From the NCBI GenBank assembly GCA_009877105.1, contig WXFD01000043.1, forward strand, positions 367,602 through 431,601: a stretch of DNA of 64,000 nucleotides, in the 5' to 3' direction. The stretch comes from Bacteroidales bacterium. GTDB lineage: Bacteria; Bacteroidota; Bacteroidia; Bacteroidales; VadinHA17. The notes below the pieces were generated by a model that did not search any database, had not been told where the DNA came from, and saw only the letters and a list, made by a program, of their open reading frames with translations. The translations under genes and the position numbers were made by a program. How positions within the stretch are numbered: position 1 is the first letter of the stretch; every line of letters starts with the position of its first letter. Positions 1 to 6,964 of this stretch are shown here, one piece after another.

Positions 1-2277
1 AAAAAATCCTGTTCCCATGCCCCATGTTTTTCTTCCCTTCTGGGGCGCCAGATGCTTTATGCTCCAGGAAGCATCAGTAAATGCCGATGGGGAGACAGTT
101 ATAATCCTGATGTCTTTCTCTTCCTTTTCCCGGCCGGGGACGGTGTTTATATCCCTGCCTCTCACCCTGAAAGGGACAAAGTTTCTCTGAAGGATATTGC
201 CGTTTCCATCCCTGAGAGTTGTTGTAAAACTCATCACAGCTGTTTTTTCCGGGAGCGTAACCTTTACAGGTTGGAGCTGAACAAATGAAAAAGATTCTGC
301 AGATGCTTCCGTGGTACCTTTGTCCCAATCGAACAACCTGCCCGTCTGATCCCATCCGAATACGGAATAATCAACCCGAAGATTGCCCGGGATATCAGTT
401 GTTGCAGCGCTTACGCCAATCGGGATACTGATATTTTCACCTCCCCTGAAGGTCTGAAAGAAATCATCCCCTGCAACAACGTACAAGTCGCCATGGAGAT
501 CTTTCATTGTCATTCCGGGTGATAATTCATCCAGTCCGAATATCTTTTTGCTCCGGTCAAACCTGTAATAACCGTTCCATTCATTGATCACATCATGGAA
601 CTCAGTAAAAAGGAACCCGGCAATCTTTGGTCTCTTCCTGAATTCGTTCATCATTATGTGATATTCCCATGTCAGATCGATATCGCCGGTGCTGCCCTCG
701 TATCCCCATACTGCTCCGCACTCGGAGTTCAGCATTGGCTGGTTACCCTGTACATTGCCGCCAATAAAATTGTATCCGGAACCCGGGTAGGTATTCCTTA
801 CATATTCATCCAGCACATCTTTCCATTGTCGTGCAGGATTGTATGAATGCCAGGTATTCAGATCGGTTTCCACATGATCGAAGTTACAGGGCGAGTTGTC
901 CTCGACCAGCCTTGTCACGTCCAGTTCTTTTGCCTTCCTGTACCATGATCTTACCCACTCCTGGGTCTCGGGCGTGTAAACCTGCCTGCCGGTAAGCGGA
1001 TCCTTTGAAAACAATCCCCATGTTTCATTGAAAAGTACCCATGAGAATACAGAAGGATGGTTGTAATCGCGTTTTATTTCATTCTCTGCAATATACTCCC
1101 AGTTCTCCTTTGCTTCAGGAGTAGGTTCCCCCCAGAAATTGGGAACATCCTCCATGATCAGGAGGCCCAGTTTGTCGGCCCAGTAGAGCTTGCGAGGAAT
1201 CTCGGCCTTGATATGGATCCTCAGGCCGTTCAATCCCAGTTCCCTGGCCCTCATTATTTCCTCTTTCATGAACTGGTCGGAAGGGAATGTGTAAAAACCA
1301 TCGGGATGATAACTCTGATCGAGGGTTAGCTTAAGATAAAGCGGTTTATTGTTCAGGGCCACATAGGTAAAATCCTTGCCCGGTATGGGAACTGCAGATA
1401 TCTTTCGCATTCCGAAGTACGTGTTTATTGCATCTGAGGAGTTCTGTGAGTCAACCGACGCAGTTACTTCATACAGATAAGGATCCTCAACCGACCAAAG
1501 TTTCATTCCGGGTATATCAACTGAAAACTCAGCTTCCTTCTCTCCCTGCGGGACAGGAGCTTCATAGCTGAGGCCGTTTCCCCGACCGGCGAGCCTGAAA
1601 ATGGTTCCTGCCGGAGCGGGAACGGAAAGATTCACCCTGATATTCACTCGGGCCCTGTCAATGTCGGGGGTGAAAAAGATGTCCGAGATATGAAGATCTT
1701 CCCGCGCTTCGAGATATACCGTCTGCCAGATGCCTTTGGCATTTCCATAATACTGCTTGCCGGATGGCCTGTTATCCAGCTCTTTATCCTCAACCATGAC
1801 AACCAGTCTGTTTTTCCCCTTGTGCAGTGCCCCGGTAATATTGAACTCGAATGGTACGTATCCTCCTTTGTGTTCACCTGCATATTGATCGTTTACCCAG
1901 ACTTTTGTGTGAAAATCACTTGCTCCGATCACAAGATAAATATTCTTTCCCCTCCATGATTTTCCGTTTCCGGGAGTGAATTCACGGTAATACCAGCCTG
2001 TACTGACTTCCGGCATTTTTATCCCGCTTTTCGGTGATGCCCAGGAAAATGGCACAAGAATTTTCCTGTTGAATATTTCAGGTCTGCTGAACCATTTCTC
2101 AGACTCTCCCCTCCCGGCGGTATCCGGAGCAAAATTCCAGTAACCGTTGAGATTGAGCCAGGCTTCCCGTTCAAAATCCGGCCTGGGATGTTCCGGCAGA
2201 GGAATTTCAATGGCAGGTTGGGAACATGAATAAAGTAGGAAAATAAAAAACAGAAGAACCGCGTATTTTTTTACCAT
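1..2277 (-). CDS. Glycoside hydrolase family 2 protein (beta-galactosidase/glucuronidase-like), 3' end outside window
   Basis: The reading frame is open from an ATG at 2277 to the window edge (759 codons, no stop), so the C-terminus lies outside. A lipoprotein signal ends in a lipobox (LLYSC, Cys18), predicting an outer-membrane or periplasmic lipoprotein. A jelly-roll sugar-binding domain, an immunoglobulin-like domain and a TIM barrel follow in the usual GH2 order. The acid/base is read as Glu418 in the NHPS...LFNE motif and the nucleophile as Glu519 in LNSECG. GH2 enzymes cleave beta-linked galactose, glucuronate, mannose or glucosamine; the sugar cannot be named from sequence alone. It diverges from the MFS transporter gene, and together they suggest hydrolysis outside followed by import. 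Confidence 0.88.
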   Translation of the reverse strand, partial: MVKKYAVLLFFIFLLYSCSQPAIEIPLPEHPRPDFEREAWLNLNGYWNFAPDTAGRGESEKWFSRPEIFNRKILVPFSWASPKSGIKMPEVSTGWYYREFTPGNGKSWRGKNIYLVIGASDFHTKVWVNDQYAGEHKGGYVPFEFNITGALHKGKNRLVVMVEDKELDNRPSGKQYYGNAKGIWQTVYLEAREDLHISDIFFTPDIDRARVNIRVNLSVPAPAGTIFRLAGRGNGLSYEAPVPQGEKEAEFSVDIPGMKLWSVEDPYLYEVTASVDSQNSSDAINTYFGMRKISAVPIPGKDFTYVALNNKPLYLKLTLDQSYHPDGFYTFPSDQFMKEEIMRARELGLNGLRIHIKAEIPRKLYWADKLGLLIMEDVPNFWGEPTPEAKENWEYIAENEIKRDYNHPSVFSWVLFNETWGLFSKDPLTGRQVYTPETQEWVRSWYRKAKELDVTRLVEDNSPCNFDHVETDLNTWHSYNPARQWKDVLDEYVRNTYPGSGYNFIGGNVQGNQPMLNSECGAVWGYEGSTGDIDLTWEYHIMMNEFRKRPKIAGFLFTEFHDVINEWNGYYRFDRSKKIFGLDELSPGMTMKDLHGDLYVVAGDDFFQTFRGGENISIPIGVSAATTDIPGNLRVDYSVFGWDQTGRLFDWDKGTTEASAESFSFVQLQPVKVTLPEKTAVMSFTTTLRDGNGNILQRNFVPFRVRGRDINTVPGREKEEKDIRIITVSPSAFTDASWSIKHLAPQKGRKTWGMGTGFF

Positions 2278-2475
2278 GTTATTATATGAACTTTTAATTT
2301 AATGACATGATGCCTGCCTGACCCCCGGGCAGGGAACCCCTATATTGAAAATTGTATTTACACGTCCTGATGTATGGTACAAACCTGGGTTCCATATTGA
2401 TCAGTTCAGGTTTCCTGACTAAAGGATGTCTTTATGAATTGAATTATCGAAAGTAGCAGATTCTGACGAATTGTG

Positions 2476-2506
2476 CAAAAATATGAGGATTCAAATGAAG
2501 TCCAAA
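2476..2506 (-). promoter_or_regulatory. Bacteroidota-type promoter (TTTG-N19-TATTTTTG) for the GH2 gene
   Basis: On the minus strand a -33 element TTTG (2506-2503) lies 19 nt from a -7 element TATTTTTG (2483-2476). This fits the Bacteroidota primary sigma consensus TTTG-N19-21-TAnnTTTG. It is the only site in the window where I found both boxes at ideal spacing. The predicted start near 2469 leaves about 190 nt of leader before the GH2 start codon. The rest of the 316-nt gap 2278-2593 shows nothing else recognisable. Confidence 0.45.
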
Positions 2507-2593
2507 TGAATTTTTATGGCAGCTTTTCCTATATTTACTGTGTTTTTCCCTTTCCGGTAAAATATACCTGTTTTAAAACCTGCCAATGCATTC

Positions 2594-3907
2594 ATGAGCG
2601 CTCGTCAATTCCCTGTGAAAGGACATTACAGATACCGCATTCTGGCACTGGTGTTCATGGCAACCACCATAAACTATTTCGACCGGAGCATTGTTGGCGT
2701 GATGGCCCCGGCCCTTCAGTCACTGTTCGGTTGGTCGAACAAGGATTATGCGGCAATAATGGTATCATTCAAGATAGCCTACGGGATCGGGCTGCTTTTT
2801 ATGGGAGGAATTATTGACAGGGTTGGAACTAGAGCGGGCTATACGATTTCAATTGCCACATGGAGTTTATTCGGTATGCTCCATGCAGCAATAAAGCCTG
2901 CGTTCAGTCTTGCTGGATTTATTGCAGCTCGTTTCGGGCTCGGTATAGGTGAATCGGGGAATTTTCCTGCTGCCATCAAAACAGTTGCCGAGTGGTTCCC
3001 GAAAAGGGATCGTGCCTTTGCCACCGGCATCTTTGACGCCTCTACAAGCCTGGGAGCAATACTTGCCCCTTTCGTTGTGGGGGCCATTGTTACTGCAGAA
3101 GGTAAAAACTGGCAGATCCCCTTTTTGTTCACCGGCATTCTGAGTTCCGTGTGGGTTTTGCTCTGGCTCAGGACATACAGGAAACCTGAACTGCATCCGA
3201 AGATTACCAGGGAAGAACTGGAATATATCAACAGCGATTCAGAAGCGGAGACAAAGGACCACATTCCCTGGGTACGATTGCTTCCAAAACGCGAAACATG
3301 GGCATTTGCACTCACCACTTTAACAGACGCCGTTTGGTGGTTCTATCTTTTCTGGGGAGCTAAGTTCCTCTTCGAGCAGTTTGGCGTGGACATCAACAAC
3401 GTTGGGTTGCCGTTCCTGGTTATATTCGTGATGGCGGACGCGGGCAGCCTTCTGGGCGGACTTGCGTCCGGAGCCCTGATAAAAAAAGGATGGTCAGTAA
3501 ACAAAGCCAGGAAAATTACCCTCCTGGTGAATGCTGCCATAATACTTCCCGTAGCACTTGTTCCGGTCGTTGCAAGCAAATGGCTGGCGGTTTTTCTGAT
3601 AGGGGTGGGAGCAATGGGGCACCAATCGTGGTCAATAAACAGCTACACCCTGGTCCCCGATGTTTTCCCCAAGAAAGCAACCGCCTCCGTCATCGGAATA
3701 GGTAAGATGGCCGGAGTGGCAGTGGCAATAGCGGCTGACATTTCATTGGGTGCCGTGCTGGACCAGGCCGGCAATACAGGTTATTTCTGGGCATTCATTA
3801 TTGCAGGCTTCTCGTACATTGTGATTCTCGGCTTTGTCCATCTGCTGATGCCCGGAATGATCCCTCTTGACGATGACCTGAAATACATCAGGAAAAATCG
3901 GGATTGA
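2594..3907 (+). CDS. MFS transporter, anion:cation symporter (ExuT/hexuronate-like) type
   Basis: 437 residues with about twelve hydrophobic segments, the normal MFS length. The N-terminus has the ACS/ExuT hallmark in helix 1 (TTINYFDRSIVGVMAP), an MFS loop (GGIIDRVGTRAGY) and the helix 4-5 stretch GLGIGESGNFPAAIKTVAEWF typical of hexuronate, glucarate and related organic anion symporters. The inner-membrane protein probably imports a sugar acid or the product of the neighbouring exported enzymes. An upstream ATG at 2587 stops after three codons, so 2594 is the start; no Shine-Dalgarno is evident, as is usual in this phylum. Family call is firm; substrate is inferred. Confidence 0.88.
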   Translation: MSARQFPVKGHYRYRILALVFMATTINYFDRSIVGVMAPALQSLFGWSNKDYAAIMVSFKIAYGIGLLFMGGIIDRVGTRAGYTISIATWSLFGMLHAAIKPAFSLAGFIAARFGLGIGESGNFPAAIKTVAEWFPKRDRAFATGIFDASTSLGAILAPFVVGAIVTAEGKNWQIPFLFTGILSSVWVLLWLRTYRKPELHPKITREELEYINSDSEAETKDHIPWVRLLPKRETWAFALTTLTDAVWWFYLFWGAKFLFEQFGVDINNVGLPFLVIFVMADAGSLLGGLASGALIKKGWSVNKARKITLLVNAAIILPVALVPVVASKWLAVFLIGVGAMGHQSWSINSYTLVPDVFPKKATASVIGIGKMAGVAVAIAADISLGAVLDQAGNTGYFWAFIIAGFSYIVILGFVHLLMPGMIPLDDDLKYIRKNRD

Positions 3908-3920
3908 CAATAATTGGTTG

Positions 3921-4033
3921 TGAAACCCACATGATACAAAATCACAAACAAGCATGAAAATAAGATTCATGCGGGTTCCATGTGAGTCACTTAAACTTCA
4001 GTAGTATATGAATTTATTTTCACATGAAAAAAT
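3921..4033 (+). repeat. 113-bp intergenic regulatory repeat, copy 1
   Basis: This block is about 91% identical (10 mismatches, no gaps) to the reverse complement of 39756-39868. It starts at TGAAACCCACATGATAC and ends at CACATGAAAAAAT. It contains two nested inverted repeats: AACCCACATGA against TCATGCGGGTT (one mismatch) and CATGTGA against TCACATG. No TAnnTTTG box is visible inside. Both copies sit just upstream of a gene and end at an ATG AAA AAA T. In this copy that ATG opens only a 10-codon frame overlapping the next gene. It looks like a duplicated 5' regulatory module rather than a transposon, since no transposase or target duplication is visible. Confidence 0.85.
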
Positions 4034-4056
4034 ACAGAAACAATGGGAAAAACTAA
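4024..4056 (+). other. 10-codon mini-ORF overlapping the start of the Gfo/Idh gene
   Basis: The ATG that ends the 113-bp repeat opens MKKYRNNGKN and stops with TAA at 4054-4056. It overlaps the ATG of the oxidoreductase gene (4043) in another frame. In the other repeat copy the same ATG is the start of a lipoprotein gene. Here it may be a leader for translational coupling or the remnant of a start whose gene was lost. Nothing shows that it is translated. Confidence 0.3.
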
Positions 4057-5416
4057 ATTATCGAGACGAAGCTTTCTGGGCAGAACTGCCGCTGGGATGG
4101 CAGGCGCTGTAATGTCTGCCGACCCTGGTTTTACAGCATTGTCCTACAACAGGATAATTGGGGCGAACGATCGTATCAATATAGGATTCCTGGGTTGCGG
4201 TGCAAGAAGCTCAGGGCATCAGAACATGGTTAAAATGTCGGAAAAGGAAAAAAACCTGGGTGTTGTTGCGGTTTGCGATATCTGGACACTTAACCGTGAA
4301 AAGGCAGCAGCCGCCTGTCGAAAACTGTTCAATGCCAATGTGAAGCAGTTCAAGTATTCTGAGGAAATGCTGATGATGCCCGGACTGGATGCCGTAATGA
4401 TTGCTACCGGCGATTTCCAGCATGCACGCCTTCTTGCTGAAGTGGTGAAGGCCGGCAAGGATTGCTATGTTGAAAAACCACTTTCGACTGATGTTGAAGA
4501 TGCCAAGCTGGCCAGGAGCGCAGTACTGTCATCCGGACAGGTAGTCCAGATGGGATCACAGTGGGTGAGCGATCCCATGCAGATCAGGATCAGGGAGATT
4601 GTAAGATCGGGAAAGCTCGGACAGATCACCAAGATTGAACAGGTATGGAACGACAACAATCACCGGTGGCACGATCCGGATGATCCCGATGTGGCCGCGT
4701 TGCGTGAGGAAGATACCGACTGGAAGAGATGGCTGCTCGGAAAGCCATATGTTCCGTTCGATCCGTGGAAGTATTTTGAGTTCAGAGTTTTCCGTGATTA
4801 TTCGGGTGGAATCACGTCCCAGTGGATGAGCCATGGAAGCGGCCTCGTACATTTTTACACCGGCACAACCATTCCGGATTCAATGGTTGCAAACGGCGGT
4901 ATTTTCGGTTGGCCCGACATAAGACAAAATCCTGACACTTTTCAGGCCCTTGCTACCTATGATGATGCCGGGCTGCTTTATTCCTACAGCTCCAGCTATG
5001 CGAACAAATTCGGCGATTACACATGTATAAGGGGAAAGGATGGAACCCTTTTTGCCCATGGCGGCGAAGGCAGCGCTAGCTGGTTCTATATACCGGAGCA
5101 TCTCGATCTTCCGGGCGGCTTTGACTTTTACGACGGACTAAGGGAAGCTGTGAAAAAAGGAAAAGCTGAAGTTATCACCGTTAAGGAGTATGGAATGAAA
5201 CCCGGACCGGTAAGTGTCAGCGACGACAGCAAATACCATCTCGACAACTGGGTGGATTGCATGAGGGCCAGGAACCCTGAGACCAACGGGAATATCCACA
5301 CCGGTTACTGGAATGCAATTGCATCAGTGATGGCTACCTATGCCTACAGGCGGGGGAAAAAGCTTTACTGGGATCATGAAAGGGAGGAAATTACAGATCA
5401 TCCGGCAGGCAAATGA
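4043..5416 (+). CDS. Tat-exported Gfo/Idh/MocA family NAD(P)-dependent oxidoreductase
   Basis: 457 residues. The N-terminus carries a twin-arginine signal (SRRSFLGRTAAG, about residues 7-18), so the protein is probably exported folded. A Rossmann fold follows, with the dinucleotide motif GFLGCGARSSG (about 48-58) and the family's EKP motif at 144-146 with the expected catalytic lysine. The C-terminal half is the usual alpha/beta oxidoreductase domain. Family members oxidise or reduce a sugar or cyclitol hydroxyl with NAD(P); exported ones usually keep the cofactor bound, as in glucose-fructose oxidoreductase or GH109. It follows the 113-bp repeat and may share regulation with the MFS gene before it. 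Substrate unknown. Confidence 0.88.
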   Translation: MGKTKLSRRSFLGRTAAGMAGAVMSADPGFTALSYNRIIGANDRINIGFLGCGARSSGHQNMVKMSEKEKNLGVVAVCDIWTLNREKAAAACRKLFNANVKQFKYSEEMLMMPGLDAVMIATGDFQHARLLAEVVKAGKDCYVEKPLSTDVEDAKLARSAVLSSGQVVQMGSQWVSDPMQIRIREIVRSGKLGQITKIEQVWNDNNHRWHDPDDPDVAALREEDTDWKRWLLGKPYVPFDPWKYFEFRVFRDYSGGITSQWMSHGSGLVHFYTGTTIPDSMVANGGIFGWPDIRQNPDTFQALATYDDAGLLYSYSSSYANKFGDYTCIRGKDGTLFAHGGEGSASWFYIPEHLDLPGGFDFYDGLREAVKKGKAEVITVKEYGMKPGPVSVSDDSKYHLDNWVDCMRARNPETNGNIHTGYWNAIASVMATYAYRRGKKLYWDHEREEITDHPAGK

Positions 5417-5432
5417 CTCACTGATGATTGAG

Positions 5433-6728
5433 CTATAGCTTAAACTGCGGGATAATCATGGGTTTGCCGTTCTTCATGGCCGACCTGTGGGCAACGATTC
5501 CCGGTACTGTCATGTTCAGGGCAGTTGCTATGTCGACAAGCGGCTTGCGATCCTGGAGGATGGAAAGAATGAATTCATTCATCAGATGACCGTGTGATCC
5601 GCCGTGCCCGCCTGCCGGAACGCCGGGCGGCAGGGGAGGCTTTGTCAGGACGGGCAGATCGGTTGCCAGTCCTTCATATTTTCCGCTGAACGACCCCTTC
5701 TGGCCACGCACCCGGCCTCTTTCTCCTTCATCCCCGGGCGTATCCCAGCTGACACCCATCCTTGCGGCACCTCCTTCGCTTGTCGTGAAATTTGCTATCT
5801 CCGTTCCAAACGGATTCTTGTATACGTTATTTTCAGGCCTGAGATGTTCAAGTATGCTTTTAATGCCAATGCATGTAACTTCGGTGAAGGTTCCACCGGT
5901 TATTCCGACATGGTAGGCGTTGGAATGTGTCGGGTACCATTGAGGAGGCAGCCCGATGCGCCAGCCCCTGAAGGAATCGATAGGCTCTTCCATGTAATGA
6001 AAATATTCCCCTTCAGAGTATACCAGTTCTCCGAAACCTCCGGATTCGTAAATCCTTTTCATTGCATAAAGATCCTCCCTGAAGCAGGAGGTTTCAAACA
6101 TCATATATTTCAGACCGCTTGATTTTACAGCATCGAAAAGCCTGTCCGCATCCTCAAGGGATCCGAAAACCGCAGGCACAGCACATGCAACATGCTTTCC
6201 ATGACTGATTGCCTCCAATACGTGCTTTGCATGGCTGGGAGCATCGGTCGCCACGAAGACTGCCTCAATGGAATCATCCTTTACAAGTTCTTCAAGCGAC
6301 GGGTAAGTCTTTTTGCAGTTGCATGCCCGGGCAAGCGCTTCACATCTGTCGGGGAACAGATCGCTGACGGCGGTTACTTCAACGTTGGGATGGTTCTGAA
6401 AGCCGAACTCTGCTCCGAACCTGCAGACCCCGTACCCTACAATCCCAACGCGGATCCTGCGATCGCTGAACGGGACCCACCCCCCGGAATTATCTGACCC
6501 TGGTGCTGCATTACTACCCCCGGAAGGCCTGTCATGCGGAGCCGTTTGTGCCGGTACCGCGCCGCCGGCCCGGCCGGATTGCATCAGCCCCAGTCCTGCC
6601 GCTGCAAGTCCTGCCTTGTTGATAAACAAACGCCTTGTGATGGCTTTCCCATGAAAGCGCTTTATATCCTGCCCGCGCCGGTTGTCTTTCTTTCCCGGAG
6701 GATCCGTTGCCATTTCCGAAATTTCCAT
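5433..6728 (-). CDS. Gfo/Idh/MocA family oxidoreductase with Tat-like signal and altered EKP motif
   Basis: 431 residues. A TRRLFINKAGLAAAGLGLM stretch (31-49) looks like a twin-arginine signal behind a long N-region. The Rossmann motif VGIVGYG is at 94-100. Where family members normally have EKP, this protein has ACAVPAVFG (181-189), so the catalytic lysine is missing. The rest of the fold, including an NAYHVGITGG-type histidine region, is present. It may bind rather than turn over the usual substrate, or use another mechanism. It converges on the first Gfo/Idh gene with a 16-nt gap that contains part of the palindrome AGCTATAGCT (5431-5440), and ends the minus-strand run beginning at 14749. 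Confidence 0.85.
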   Translation of the reverse strand: MEISEMATDPPGKKDNRRGQDIKRFHGKAITRRLFINKAGLAAAGLGLMQSGRAGGAVPAQTAPHDRPSGGSNAAPGSDNSGGWVPFSDRRIRVGIVGYGVCRFGAEFGFQNHPNVEVTAVSDLFPDRCEALARACNCKKTYPSLEELVKDDSIEAVFVATDAPSHAKHVLEAISHGKHVACAVPAVFGSLEDADRLFDAVKSSGLKYMMFETSCFREDLYAMKRIYESGGFGELVYSEGEYFHYMEEPIDSFRGWRIGLPPQWYPTHSNAYHVGITGGTFTEVTCIGIKSILEHLRPENNVYKNPFGTEIANFTTSEGGAARMGVSWDTPGDEGERGRVRGQKGSFSGKYEGLATDLPVLTKPPLPPGVPAGGHGGSHGHLMNEFILSILQDRKPLVDIATALNMTVPGIVAHRSAMKNGKPMIIPQFKL

Positions 6729-6787
6729 TATTTATCATTATTAAGGATAATCAATTATTCTGGTAATACCCCGATCAGGCTTTCACA

Positions 6788-6964
6788 CTATTCCCGCAAA
6801 ACAGTTTTGCCTGCGATTACACCGGCAGTAACAATCTTCAGATCCGGTCCGGCATTTTCCGGTGCATAAGCATCCATTATATAGTTTTTAAGGCCTGACA
6901 GAACTGATGATCCCGCTTTTTGCCGGAAGATGCTGCCGCCAATGGTTTCATCTGGCCTTTTCAA
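6788..6964 (-). pseudogene. Orphan protein-like reading frame, possible frameshifted 3' end or gene remnant
   Basis: Just past the GH42-like stop codon, the +1 frame of the minus strand is open for 58 codons and ends with TAG at 6790-6788. It has no ATG near its beginning. Its translation is protein-like: segments include SSVLSGLKNYIMDAYAPEN and DLKIVTAGVIAGKTVLRE, with codon use like the neighbours. Removing one A from the GAAAAGG run near 6960 would join it to the GH42-like protein. It could be a C-terminal extension lost by an indel, a sequencing error, or the tail of a deleted gene. I do not recognise the family. Confidence 0.3.
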
